From Acinetobacter brisouii CIP 110357 (GTDB taxonomy: Bacteria > Pseudomonadota > Gammaproteobacteria > Pseudomonadales > Moraxellaceae), in NCBI RefSeq assembly GCF_000488275.1, contig NZ_KI530766.1, positions 6,248 to 56,509 of the forward strand: 50,262 nucleotides of DNA, in the 5' to 3' direction. A program made the translations under genes and the position numbers. Shown here in pieces: positions 27,941 to 37,299 of this stretch (its first letter is position 1; every line of letters starts with the position of its first letter). Under the pieces are notes generated by a model. The model worked only from the letters and a program-made list of their open reading frames with translations. It searched no databases and had not been told where the DNA came from.

Positions 27941-28042
27941 AGTTAATAGACTTCCTTCATAATTATCTACACCCTCTTTATTTGTCTCCGATAGGGCGAA
28001 ATAAAAAGGACTTATGAAAGAAGCCTAATGATTTAAAATACA

Positions 28043-28073
28043 AAAAAAGAGAGATATATAACCTCTCTTTTTT
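28043..28073. terminator. Intrinsic terminator (convergent genes)
   Basis: AAAAAAGAGAG / CTCTCTTTTTT, a perfect 11-bp stem with a 9-base AT loop. It sits between the hypothetical gene and the convergent PLD gene and can work in both directions. Confidence 0.8.
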
Positions 28074-28157
28074 ATATTAGTTTAAATTTGCGTCTTGCAT
28101 TACAGCCTGTTTATTTTCTGCTATAGGCAGAAATACAGGAGATTGGAAGTCTAAACT

Positions 28158-29621
28158 TTAGAATGTCGATAACCCTGACCATTCCATAAAACGATATAAG
28201 GCATATTTCAGCTTCGAGCTATCTGCATACTTGCTGTAGTCCACACTGATTTGACGACCATTCAGGTTTTCCCAAGCCGTATTAAAATAACGCTGTGCAT
28301 CCACAAACACAGGGGTCTGTGTCGCACCAATCACACGCAAATCAGTTTCCAGATTGTAGTTTTTCAAATTGCGTGCAGTAAAATTGGCTGAGCCAAGTAA
28401 CAACTCAGATTGCGTCGCATTGTGCTTTAACAGCATTTTAGTGTGAGCCTGCTCACCATGTGTATCATTCCAACGGATCTGAATCCCCGCATCATGTAAT
28501 TCTGCCGCAACTTCACGGTTTGGAATTCCATTTTTCTTTAAACCAAAAGCGTCTTTATTTGGATCGAGTAACACGCGAATCTGTACGCCACGGCGTTTGG
28601 CTTGTTTCAAAGCATCAATAATTTTGCGTTCTGACAAGTAAAACATCGCCAGATCAATATGATCTTGTGGTTTCGCGGTATTGATCATGTTCAGTGCTGC
28701 CCGATAAATCGCAGCTTCGGTAAGTACCTGAACCTGTGGCAGATGTTTTGCACCTTCTTGTTGCCCAATAATCACGACACCCATGTCCCCTTGAGACATT
28801 TCTGCCACGGGTTGTTCAGAGTTTAAAATATCGACAGCAACAGGACCTGACACCAGTAAAGCGACATTGTCATGATATGAACTACCATCGTGTGGGTTAG
28901 CCGAGGTCACCAGACCTTTCCAGCCCTGATCGGTATCCACCACAATCGTTTTACGATGATTGGCTTTAAAATTCAGCAAGTTTAAATAACTTCGCAACGT
29001 CACTTTGCCCTGACCAAATGGATTTGGTAACCAGCCTGCTTGCGGATTATTCCCCAAACCTTGACAGCACAAATACCAAAAACCTGACCATACAGGATTA
29101 GGTGTTCGTAGCGGTGTGAGATTGGTTTCAATCACATCAACACCCGCCTGACGCAACTTGCGATAGTGTTCAGGCGCAAGCCCTCCATACACCGAGTTAA
29201 TCGGGTCGGTAATGACTTTAATTTCGATATTTGGAGATTGAATACGCTTTCTAATCAGCGCTTGTGTGAGCTCTTGTGTCAAATGTCGTTGAGGCTTCGC
29301 ATTTTCACCCATTTCGTCATTAAATAAAAACATATCAATGACAATCGTGGTCTTGGCCTGCTCAACCAAACTCAGCATTTGATTAAAAATACGCTGATCT
29401 TGTTGTACTTTTCCTGTTGCATCAACATACGTTTCGTCGGCAAAAAACTGCACATCGGCATGGTGCAATGCGCCCGTATAGTCAATCCCGCGTGGCAACG
29501 GTTTGACCGTATGGTACACCGCAGAAGACGCATAGCCAATAAAGAAAATACCAGCAAGTAACCCTGCATAATGGCGGGGAGACCATTGTAACTTATCATG
29601 AATTTTGTGAAATATACGCAT
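28158..29621 (-). CDS. Phospholipase D / cardiolipin-synthase-like protein with one N-terminal membrane segment
   Basis: 487 residues with a membrane anchor at about 17-37. Two PLD halves are visible. The first HKD motif is intact (His222, Lys224, Asp229 in NHRKTIVVD). The second keeps His393 and Lys395 (HTKMLLKH) followed by GSANFT, but has His400 where Asp is expected. It could be a phospholipid-modifying phosphatidyltransferase or a nuclease-like PLD; the CLS family usually has two anchors and two complete motifs, so function is uncertain. It is downstream of and co-directional with the ZnuD-like receptor, with a possible terminator at its own start. Confidence 0.85.
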   Translation of the reverse strand: MRIFHKIHDKLQWSPRHYAGLLAGIFFIGYASSAVYHTVKPLPRGIDYTGALHHADVQFFADETYVDATGKVQQDQRIFNQMLSLVEQAKTTIVIDMFLFNDEMGENAKPQRHLTQELTQALIRKRIQSPNIEIKVITDPINSVYGGLAPEHYRKLRQAGVDVIETNLTPLRTPNPVWSGFWYLCCQGLGNNPQAGWLPNPFGQGKVTLRSYLNLLNFKANHRKTIVVDTDQGWKGLVTSANPHDGSSYHDNVALLVSGPVAVDILNSEQPVAEMSQGDMGVVIIGQQEGAKHLPQVQVLTEAAIYRAALNMINTAKPQDHIDLAMFYLSERKIIDALKQAKRRGVQIRVLLDPNKDAFGLKKNGIPNREVAAELHDAGIQIRWNDTHGEQAHTKMLLKHNATQSELLLGSANFTARNLKNYNLETDLRVIGATQTPVFVDAQRYFNTAWENLNGRQISVDYSKYADSSKLKYALYRFMEWSGLSTF

Positions 29622-29657
29622 AAAAATAAACCTAGCCCAATAAGGTCAGGCTAGGTT
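29622..29657 (-). terminator. Possible weak terminator after the TonB receptor gene
   Basis: AACCTAGCC / GGCTAGGTT perfect 9-bp stem with an 11-base loop; on the minus strand it is followed by TATTTTTATG, which overlaps the PLD start codon. It may attenuate read-through into the PLD gene. Confidence 0.5.
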
Positions 29658-29724
29658 CTCTCTCAGATTTTTTCAAGAGTAATTTCGTGATGGGAAGCAC
29701 TCCTGTCACGAATTCGGCAGCAAC

Positions 29725-31740
29725 TTAGAAGTTAAAATCCACACCAACGGTAAAGTTACGTCCCACTTGTGGCACATTGGCAAGGAACGATTCATGCTGA
29801 TAGACTTTGGCATCGAGCAAGTTGTTGGCTTGAGCATATAAACGATAGCCTGTTTTCAGGTTAACTTGTCCTGTATAGGCCAAACCCAGATTCAACATGT
29901 TGTAGCCTTTGGTGGCAGTTTCATAATTGGCGATATCATCCTGATTAAATACATGATAATACTCTGCTGTTGCTGAGTAGCCATCACCAAAGTCTGCTTT
30001 GAAACGTGTCCCTAAACGTCCGCCTGGAATACGTGGTGCATTACCTTGATTATCGAGTTTACCACGCACATAGTCACCAAACAGACCTGCATTCCATACA
30101 GGTGAAAACTGATAGCTCAAGTCTGCGTCAACGCCATAAAAACGCGCCTGTGCCTGACTATATTGAATCAAACGAAAATCCTGATATTGGTCGAGCGTTT
30201 TGGCATAAATAAAGTTATCAAACCAGTTTTGGAACACACTAACGTTATATTTCAAACGGTCATTGTTAAAGTGCAGCCCCAATTCAAGGTTATTGGATTT
30301 CTCTTTATTTAAATTGTCATTCCCCAATTCATAGGTATTGGTCGCCATATGCTTGCCATCAGAATATAACTCCTGAGCAACGGGTAAGCGTTCTTGATGC
30401 GATGCTGTCAGTGACAGTTTATAGTTTGGAATAAATTCCCAACTGGTTGAGCCTGCAAGCGAATAGGCTGTACCACTGTAGTCTTTTTGGGTGGAATCAA
30501 TATTGATATTTTGTTGGTCAATCCGCGATGACACTTCAAAATTCAGATTATTGAGCCGCTTTTGTTGCAACGCAAATAAGCTGTATTTTTTGGTGGTGTT
30601 CGGATTCATCAACGATTCATCACCATTGATACTGAGTTTTTGCTGGGTAAACTGTGTGCCAATTTGCCCTGCCCAGCCTGCCCATGGGTTGTTGCTCAAG
30701 GTAATGCGTGCATCTGTACCTTTACTGCTAAACCGAGTGTCTGGAGTATCACCCGCCATTTCGGTATGTTGATAATCGGTATAATTGGCTTGAGCCGACA
30801 ATTTGTTAAAACCTGCAAATGGATCTTTCAACTCAGTTTTAATGTCGTAGCGTTTTTCTTTTAAATTAATCCAGCCTTGTGCATCATCCCCACCAGCGAC
30901 TGCTGTACCGCAACCGACTAAGCTGTTGCCGCTGCGCTCACAGGTACTATAAAGTTCGTTATCGGCAGGAATACCATATTGATCATGACGCTGGCTAAAG
31001 GAAATTCCTGTGTATCCGCGGTCATAAATCCACGACAGACCCACATTGTAGTCTTTGGAATCGGCAAAAGTGCTGTCCTGACGACGATCTTCGCTTTGTA
31101 AATCTTTTGGCAAGATATAGTTATTGGCATCGCGTTTTAAGCCACCCAAACGCAGCGCAAACTGGTCACCTAACCCAATCGTGGCATTGCCAGAATACAG
31201 CAGTTCATCACTCCCTGAGTTATAGCGCACGCCTGCACGACCACTATAGCCGCCTTCAGGCATTTTCGCTGGAATCTTGTCATCCACCACATTGATCAAA
31301 CCACCGACAGACCCCGCAGCATATAACAAGGCTTCTGGACCTTTAAGAATCTGTATTTCCTGCGCCGAATTTGGGTCAACTGTTACCGCATGGTCAGGTG
31401 ACACACTTGATACATCTAGGGCATCTCCACCATTTTGGGTAATTTTGACACGTGCCCCATCTTGTCCACGAATCACAGGTCGGCTCACCCCGCCCGTGTA
31501 CTGTGCCGAATAGACCCCCGCCTGACCATTCAAGGCATTACCAATCGTGGTTGCACCTTCAATCAAGGTTTTCTGATCGACAACAACATCCCCAGCGGTT
31601 GAATTTACTTTTGGTTTTTTGGTGACATGAACCTGAATGGTCGGTAAATCGCTTTCTTCCACAGGTGCATCTTGTGCCATGACGTGTTGAATCGCCAGCG
31701 ATAAAATGGAAAGAGCAAACACATGTTTCTTAAAAGGCAT
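29725..31740 (-). CDS. znuD: TonB-dependent outer-membrane receptor, ZnuD-like
   Basis: 671 residues from the ATG at 31740, with GGA 8 bp upstream; an ATG three codons earlier is the alternative. A signal peptide (cleavage near VMAQ, residues 20-23), plug domain (RPVIRGQDGARVKI, EILKGPEALLYAAGSVGGLIN) and barrel with C-terminal Phe are all present. A barrel loop holds a Cys pair, Cys267 and Cys277 (CERSGNSLVGC), and His-containing loops occur. The similarity to ZnuD zinc receptors is from general recall, and a palindrome resembling a Zur operator lies just upstream (31767-31779). Zinc is therefore the likely substrate. Confidence 0.8.
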   Translation of the reverse strand: MPFKKHVFALSILSLAIQHVMAQDAPVEESDLPTIQVHVTKKPKVNSTAGDVVVDQKTLIEGATTIGNALNGQAGVYSAQYTGGVSRPVIRGQDGARVKITQNGGDALDVSSVSPDHAVTVDPNSAQEIQILKGPEALLYAAGSVGGLINVVDDKIPAKMPEGGYSGRAGVRYNSGSDELLYSGNATIGLGDQFALRLGGLKRDANNYILPKDLQSEDRRQDSTFADSKDYNVGLSWIYDRGYTGISFSQRHDQYGIPADNELYSTCERSGNSLVGCGTAVAGGDDAQGWINLKEKRYDIKTELKDPFAGFNKLSAQANYTDYQHTEMAGDTPDTRFSSKGTDARITLSNNPWAGWAGQIGTQFTQQKLSINGDESLMNPNTTKKYSLFALQQKRLNNLNFEVSSRIDQQNINIDSTQKDYSGTAYSLAGSTSWEFIPNYKLSLTASHQERLPVAQELYSDGKHMATNTYELGNDNLNKEKSNNLELGLHFNNDRLKYNVSVFQNWFDNFIYAKTLDQYQDFRLIQYSQAQARFYGVDADLSYQFSPVWNAGLFGDYVRGKLDNQGNAPRIPGGRLGTRFKADFGDGYSATAEYYHVFNQDDIANYETATKGYNMLNLGLAYTGQVNLKTGYRLYAQANNLLDAKVYQHESFLANVPQVGRNFTVGVDFNF

Positions 31741-31766
31741 TGTAGGCATCCAGTGCTAAATTTGTT

Positions 31767-31779
31767 GTTATATTATAAC
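31767..31779 (-). promoter_or_regulatory. Candidate Zur operator
   Basis: GTTATA-T-TATAAC is a perfect 6-bp inverted repeat about 27 bp upstream of the receptor start, inside the probable promoter. The GTTATAnTATAAC core is like the Zur boxes known in gammaproteobacteria. Assignment to Zur is an inference. Confidence 0.55.
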
Positions 31780-31861
31780 GTATCGAGTTATTTGCAAGAC
31801 GCATTCGTGCTTTATCCAGAATTCCGTTAAAATTTTACTTTTCAATTCCTAAATTATCGTT

Positions 31862-32635
31862 ATGGCATTTACTGTGTCGCACATGTTGTTTGCACCTGCG
31901 ATCTATCGGCTCAGTCAGCGGCAGTTTCCACTTGCTGCAACAGGCATTGGTTGTATGACCCCAGACCTGTTTCGCCTATTTACCCAACAGAACATAATGA
32001 TCAGTCATTTATGGCAAGGTCTGATTTTCCCTGACCTATTGATTGGTCTATTGTTTTCGGGGTTATGGTATGGTTTGTACCGTCCTGTGATTTTTACAGG
32101 TTTGGGGCTCATCGCGCCTCGTCCTCAATACGGTATCAAATTTTTCATAAGCACTATTTTTGCGATTTTACTGGGAACAATCAGTCATTTCTTTTGGGAC
32201 AGCTTCACCCATCTAGACGTCCGCACGTGGTTTGCACACGATTTTTTACAACAGCAAGTTGAAATTTTTAAACAACATAGTTACCCGCTGCATTACATCT
32301 TACAAATCAGTACATCTTTGCTCGCTTTGCCTTGGCTATGGATGTGGTCAAAGCATTACATTGCCAAATATCGGCAAAACTCCAGATTCCCCCCGTTCGC
32401 TCAACGACAATTTTTACAGCGTTTATCTGCTTGCGCTCTACTTTGTGGCATTGGCATGCTGAGTGTTTATCTGTCGCATCATTTTGAGTTTGGGGAAAAT
32501 AACGACGAACTAATCGGACGGAGTTTTAAAGCCTTTGTACAAGGTTGGTTGCTGTGTTTTAGCATCGGTTGTGGCTTGTTTTTATGGAAATATTCACAAA
32601 TTCAACCTGCTAAAAAATCGTTCCCTCAGCCTTAA
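31862..32635 (+). CDS. DUF4184-family integral membrane protein
   Basis: 257 residues, hydrophobic, with about five or six membrane segments. The N-terminus MAFTVSHMLFAPAI and the GCMTPD and SHFFWDSFTH motifs match DUF4184, whose members carry conserved His/Asp residues reminiscent of membrane metal-dependent hydrolases. The function is unknown. It is divergent from the ZnuD-like receptor across about 120 bp, so the two share a promoter region and possibly the candidate Zur site. Confidence 0.85.
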   Translation: MAFTVSHMLFAPAIYRLSQRQFPLAATGIGCMTPDLFRLFTQQNIMISHLWQGLIFPDLLIGLLFSGLWYGLYRPVIFTGLGLIAPRPQYGIKFFISTIFAILLGTISHFFWDSFTHLDVRTWFAHDFLQQQVEIFKQHSYPLHYILQISTSLLALPWLWMWSKHYIAKYRQNSRFPPFAQRQFLQRLSACALLCGIGMLSVYLSHHFEFGENNDELIGRSFKAFVQGWLLCFSIGCGLFLWKYSQIQPAKKSFPQP

Positions 32636-32767
32636 GTCGTCTTGGCGATGGTTTTTTCGCACTAAACCTTGAGCAACATGACCTAAAAGGGCATAATCGC
32701 TGATTGATTCGCGGTACGCTGTTTACGTATACGCTCCTATTGCCAATATAGTTTGGATTTAAAAAAC

Positions 32768-34555
32768 ATGATGCGAACTCATTACTGCGGTTCTTTAACC
32801 GAAGCCCAAATTGACCAAACCGTGACCCTCTGCGGTTGGGTACACCGTCGTCGCGATCACGGTGGTGTGATCTTCCTTGATATGCGTGACCGTGATGGTC
32901 TTGTGCAAGTGGTTATTGACCCAGATACTCCTGAAGCTTTCGCAACAGCAGATAAAGCACGTTCTGAATTTGTATTAAAAATTACAGGTCGTGTACGCCG
33001 CCGTTATGCAGGCACAGAAAATGCCAATATGGTGAGCGGTCAAATCGAAGTCTTGGGTAAAGAAATTGAAGTTCTTGCGACTTCTGAAACACCTCCATTC
33101 CCACTGAATGACGAAAACACCAATATTTCTGAAGAAATTCGTTTGAAATACCGTTTCTTGGACATCCGTCGTCCTGAAATGCTAGATCGTTTACGTTTCC
33201 GTTCTAAAGTCACCAACCTGATCCGTAACTACTTCGAAGATCACGGTTTCCTAGACGTTGAAACACCGATCTTGACTCGTGCAACCCCAGAAGGTGCGCG
33301 CGACTACTTAGTTCCAAGCCGTGTTTCAAATGGTAGCTTCTACGCACTTCCACAATCTCCACAATTGTTCAAACAGTTGTTGATGGTCGGTGGTATTGAC
33401 CGTTATTACCAAATCGCAAAATGTTTCCGTGACGAAGACTTGCGTGCAGACCGTCAGCCTGAATTTACCCAAATCGACGTTGAAACATCGTTCATGAGTG
33501 ACGATGACATCATGGATTTGATGGAAGGCTTAACAGTTAAAATGTTCAAAGAATTGTTGAATGTTCAATTCGACAAATTTGAACGTATGACCTATGCCGA
33601 TGCAATGCGTGACTATGCATCTGACAAACCAGATATGCGTATTCCATTGAAACTGGTTGACGTTGCAGACTTGATGCAAGACGTTGAATTCAAGGTTTTT
33701 GCAGGCCCTGCTAAAGATCCTAAAGGTCGTATTGTGGCTTTACGCGTTCCAGGTGCAGGTTCACTTCCACGTAGTGCTATCGACGAATACACCAAATTCG
33801 TAAGCATTTACGGTGCAAAAGGCTTGGCTTACATCAAAGTCAACGAACTTGAAAAAGGCATCGAAGGTCTTCAATCTCCAATCGTGAAATTCATCGAGCC
33901 AATCGTGCTTGATTTGTTGAAACGTGTTGGTGCTGAAAATGGCGACATCGTATTCTTCGGTGCAGACAAAGCCAAAGTTGTAAATGATGCAATGGGCGCA
34001 CTTCGTGTGAAAATTGGTCATGACCTTAAACTTGCAACTTGCGAGTGGGCACCACTTTGGGTTGTTGATTTCCCAATGTTCGAAGAAACTGACGATGGCA
34101 AATGGACGTCTGTTCACCATCCATTCACGCTACCAAAATCTTCTGTTGAAGAAGTTAAAAACAACCCAGGCGAAGCATTGTCTGTAGCGTATGACATGGT
34201 CTTGAACGGTACTGAAATCGGTGGTGGTTCACTTCGTATCTATACTTTAGAAATGCAAAAAGCCATTTTTGAAGCGTTGGGTATTAGCGAAGAAGAAGCC
34301 GAAGAAAAATTCAGCTTCTTGTTAAATGCATTGAAATATGGTGCACCTCCGCACGGTGGTTTGGCATTTGGTTTAGACCGTCTAGTTATGCTCATGACTG
34401 GCGCTTCTTCAATTCGTGATGTGATTGCATTCCCGAAAACCAAAACTGCTGAATGTCCATTGACTCAAGCACCTGCACCAGTTGAAGCAAATCAATTGCG
34501 TGATTTAGGTATTCGTTTACGTGAAAAACCAAAAGCTGAAGCGAAAGAAGCTTAA
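32768..34555 (+). CDS. aspS: Aspartyl-tRNA synthetase
   Basis: Charges tRNA-Asp. 595 residues, a bacterial-type AspRS with an N-terminal OB anticodon domain (1-110), a class II catalytic core with motif 2 [18 protein letters not shown] near 215-232 and motif 3 GLAFGLDRL near 530, and an inserted GAD domain (about 290-420). The start is the ATG at 32768; a TTG five codons upstream is only an open-frame extension. In Acinetobacter this gene marks one edge of the outer-core LOS locus. Confidence 0.98.
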   Translation: MMRTHYCGSLTEAQIDQTVTLCGWVHRRRDHGGVIFLDMRDRDGLVQVVIDPDTPEAFATADKARSEFVLKITGRVRRRYAGTENANMVSGQIEVLGKEIEVLATSETPPFPLNDENTNISEEIRLKYRFLDIRRPEMLDRLRFRSKVTNLIRNYFEDHGFLDVETPILTRATPEGARDYLVPSRVSNGSFYALPQSPQLFKQLLMVGGIDRYYQIAKCFRDEDLRADRQPEFTQIDVETSFMSDDDIMDLMEGLTVKMFKELLNVQFDKFERMTYADAMRDYASDKPDMRIPLKLVDVADLMQDVEFKVFAGPAKDPKGRIVALRVPGAGSLPRSAIDEYTKFVSIYGAKGLAYIKVNELEKGIEGLQSPIVKFIEPIVLDLLKRVGAENGDIVFFGADKAKVVNDAMGALRVKIGHDLKLATCEWAPLWVVDFPMFEETDDGKWTSVHHPFTLPKSSVEEVKNNPGEALSVAYDMVLNGTEIGGGSLRIYTLEMQKAIFEALGISEEEAEEKFSFLLNALKYGAPPHGGLAFGLDRLVMLMTGASSIRDVIAFPKTKTAECPLTQAPAPVEANQLRDLGIRLREKPKAEAKEA

Positions 34556-34570
34556 TCTTTGACTTCGCTA

Positions 34571-34599
34571 AAAAAACCCTGCCTTGTGCAGGGTTTTTT
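34571..34599 (+). terminator. Intrinsic terminator of aspS
   Basis: AAAAAACCCTGC / GCAGGGTTTTTT perfect 12-bp stem with loop CTTGT. The remaining 265 bp up to the next gene is AT-rich, and I see no gene in it. Confidence 0.9.
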
Positions 34600-34867
34600 C
34601 TTTGAATCCATAGAAATTCTTCTTAAAAAATGTCACTTTTAACAATCGGTTTTCAAATTTCCTTTTGAATTTTTCCCCAATCAGGCTTACAGTACGCAGC
34701 GATAGTCTATATTCTGCTGCAACGGCTCTTGCCCTAATTATTCTATTGATCAATTTATTTTGTTTTTAAGATGCTCATCTCTTTTTGATTTTATCTATCT
34801 TAGATTTTAAGTTTCTTTGCAAAATTTTCTCTCACCATATCTTTAAAAAAGATTCTTGAGTCAAAAT

Positions 34868-35752
34868 ATGGCTATTTATTTATTACTCAAATTTATTGCA
34901 ATTTTTCCACTGTCATTTTTACAAAAAATCGCGACTTTAGCGGCTTATATTCTCTTCCACACCAACTCATCCATCAAACGGATTAGCACAATTAATCTAC
35001 AGTTGGCTTATCCAGAACTTGAGCAGACTGCTCTACAAGAACGTATTCGCCTGAGTATTCAAAGCCAATGTCTAACGTATATCGAGTTTGTGAAATGCTG
35101 GGGAATGCCACCTCAGTATAGCCTTGACTTGCTCAAGAATGTTCATGGTGCAGATCTGTTAGAAAAGGCTTTAGCCAATAAAAAAGGCGTCATTGTAGTT
35201 ATTCCTCATTTTGGTTGCTGGGAACTCTTAAATGCATGGCTAAACATATATACACAACCGATGATTATGTATAAACCCAGCAAAACCAAGGGAATGAATC
35301 GTTATATTTTGGATGCACGCCAAAAATTTAATGCGACCTTAGTACCAACAGATAAAGTAGGCATACGCCAAATTTTTAAACATCTAAAACAGGGTGGTCT
35401 GACCGTGGTTTTGCCCGATCATTTGCCCAAACCATCTGGTGGAATTTACTCTCAGTTTTTTCAACAAAATACATTATCAGCCACACTGGTATCTAAAATG
35501 GCGGCTCAGACTCAATGTAATGTGATCGGGTTAAGCTGTATCCGTAATAGTGAACTGTCGAATTTTGATGTGCATTGCACCGAATTACCGCAAACGATTC
35601 TCTCGAAAGATTTACAGCAGTCTGTCGATAGTTTGAATCTCACGATGCAAGAAATGGTTAATCTCGCCCCCGAACAATACATCTGGTCATACAAACGTTT
35701 CAGAAATTGTTATGGCAATATTAATATTTATCGAAAGCAATCAATTACTTAA
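34868..35752 (+). CDS. Lipid A biosynthesis-type (LpxL/LpxM/HtrB family) acyltransferase
   Basis: 294 residues from the ATG at 34868, with TTGAG 8 bp upstream; the frame also opens at a TTG at 34856. An N-terminal hydrophobic anchor (about 3-30) is followed by the acyltransferase domain with the HxxxxE catalytic motif His114-Glu119 (HFGCWE) and LPDHLPK further on. Members acylate lipid A or related lysophospholipids at the inner membrane. It is first after aspS at the edge of the glycan locus, so a role in LOS is plausible, but which acyl position is unknown. Confidence 0.87.
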   Translation: MAIYLLLKFIAIFPLSFLQKIATLAAYILFHTNSSIKRISTINLQLAYPELEQTALQERIRLSIQSQCLTYIEFVKCWGMPPQYSLDLLKNVHGADLLEKALANKKGVIVVIPHFGCWELLNAWLNIYTQPMIMYKPSKTKGMNRYILDARQKFNATLVPTDKVGIRQIFKHLKQGGLTVVLPDHLPKPSGGIYSQFFQQNTLSATLVSKMAAQTQCNVIGLSCIRNSELSNFDVHCTELPQTILSKDLQQSVDSLNLTMQEMVNLAPEQYIWSYKRFRNCYGNINIYRKQSIT

Positions 35753-35891
35753 ATTTTAGTGCATAGATCTGGTGATTGATAAACTCAGCTAGAAATTGAT
35801 ATGAATCTGTATTGCTTTGAGGCGATTATTTTTATTCATTTGAGCTCAATTCTTAACAGTGGCATAATATCCACTGTTTTTGTGTTGATAG

Positions 35892-36122
35892 ATGAGCAAC
35901 CTTATGGCTATGCGTCCTGAAGTCCGTCGCCGTTCGTTGGTGATTATTGTGTTTTCGTTAGTCCAATGGGGCATTATGAACTACATCATTCATAATCAGC
36001 TCATGAACTTTACCACTTATCAGCGTATTTTGTATTTCTGTTTCAGTAGTTTATCTGCGGCCCTACTTATTTTCTGTGCACTTATTTATATGGTGCTCAA
36101 GGGTAATGCGGATAATCAGTAA
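35892..36122 (+). CDS. Small two-helix membrane protein, hypothetical
   Basis: 76 residues, or 72 if translation starts at the ATG at 35904, which has a slightly better upstream GAG. Two membrane segments (about 15-33 and 43-69) follow an Arg-rich N-terminus (RPEVRRRS), predicting both ends in the cytoplasm. No family recognised. It lies between the acyltransferase and a glycosyltransferase on the same strand, with 43 bp to the latter. Confidence 0.7.
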   Translation: MSNLMAMRPEVRRRSLVIIVFSLVQWGIMNYIIHNQLMNFTTYQRILYFCFSSLSAALLIFCALIYMVLKGNADNQ

Positions 36123-36164
36123 AATCTCGATTCTTGTTCATCTTCTTATTATGGAACAGTAACA

Positions 36165-37214
36165 TTGCGCCATTCATCTTTAAAAATCTTGCATATTGCA
36201 AATTTCAAAACTGACAATAATGGCTCAATGTTTTACAACACCGATGCCAAGATTCAACATGGTTTAATTGAGCTTGGACACTATGTGCATGCTTTTGACT
36301 ATAAATACATGGTCAGAAAAAGTAACATTTTCAATACCACTTCCCTTTCTCATAAAAAAACACATCAACAACTGATTGAACTTTGTCAAAATGTTCACTT
36401 TGACCTGATTTTAATTGGGCATATCCATTTACCAAAAGAATTACTCAAGCAACTTAAAGCGATTAACCACGCCAGAGTTGCCATGTGGTTTGTTGATCCA
36501 ATCAATGAACCTCACCGTCTTGACCATTTCAAAGAAATGCACAGTGAAGTCGATCATGTCTTTGTCACAACGGCAGGTCAGCATTTACAGAATCTATCTG
36601 AAGTTTGTGATCATCCTGTGTTTGCATTTACGCCAAACCTGAGTTTACATTCGATTGAATACGCGCGTGAAGACTGGCTCAAATTTGACTATGACTGTAT
36701 TTTCTGTGGTTCAAATAGCAAATATCCTGAACGTGAGCAATTTATTAGCCATTTAACCGAGCAGCTTCCAGAGTTCAGATTTAAGCTCGGTGCATGTTTA
36801 GGACAACCATCTTTATTTGGGCATGAATATCAAGCGGCTGTCCGCAACAGTTTAATGGGCATTAACTACTCAAAATATAATGATATTTATATGTATAGTA
36901 GTGACCGTCTTGCTCAGCTTACAGGAATGGGGTGTCTAGTCTTTACCGCCCAAACACCAGGTCTGGCAGAATTATTCCCTGAAGATAGCGTCGTATATTT
37001 TCAAGATACTTCTGATTTACTTGAGAAATTAAAATACTATCAGCAACACCCTGAAAAGGCTGTTGAAATTGCACAGCGTGGTTATACACTTGCACATTCA
37101 ATTTTTGAAGCCAAGTATATTCTGCAACAATGGTTAAATTTGATTGATCAGCAGCCATTAAATTCTCCTTGGCAAAAAGAAATTTATCAGCAAGGTAACA
37201 GAATGATCAACTGA
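36165..37214 (+). CDS. Glycosyltransferase, group 1-like (CgeB/Glyco_trans_1_2 type)
   Basis: 349 residues, no signal or membrane segment. An N-terminal Rossmann-like half (KILHIANF, DLILIGHIHL) and a C-terminal half with SDRLAQLTGMGCLVFT and PGLAELFPEDSVVYF give the pattern seen in CgeB-type GT-B enzymes, where the nucleotide-sugar site lies. The start is a TTG at 36165 preceded by GGAA; no ATG is available in frame near it. The GC is lower than in aspS. It probably adds a sugar to the LOS outer core; donor and linkage are unknown. Confidence 0.8.
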   Translation: MRHSSLKILHIANFKTDNNGSMFYNTDAKIQHGLIELGHYVHAFDYKYMVRKSNIFNTTSLSHKKTHQQLIELCQNVHFDLILIGHIHLPKELLKQLKAINHARVAMWFVDPINEPHRLDHFKEMHSEVDHVFVTTAGQHLQNLSEVCDHPVFAFTPNLSLHSIEYAREDWLKFDYDCIFCGSNSKYPEREQFISHLTEQLPEFRFKLGACLGQPSLFGHEYQAAVRNSLMGINYSKYNDIYMYSSDRLAQLTGMGCLVFTAQTPGLAELFPEDSVVYFQDTSDLLEKLKYYQQHPEKAVEIAQRGYTLAHSIFEAKYILQQWLNLIDQQPLNSPWQKEIYQQGNRMIN

Positions 37215-37299
37215 TTCTCAAAGTCATTGGATCTGCTATAAATAATGGCAGATTTAAAAATTTTCAAACCAGATTAAGATATAGAGTAATGAATGTCTC

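Noticed and set aside
34568..34753. Minus-strand 61-codon frame after aspS, faintly like a DNA-binding fragment
   Set aside because: It begins without a ribosome binding site, runs through the aspS terminator and has low-complexity Lys/Phe composition.
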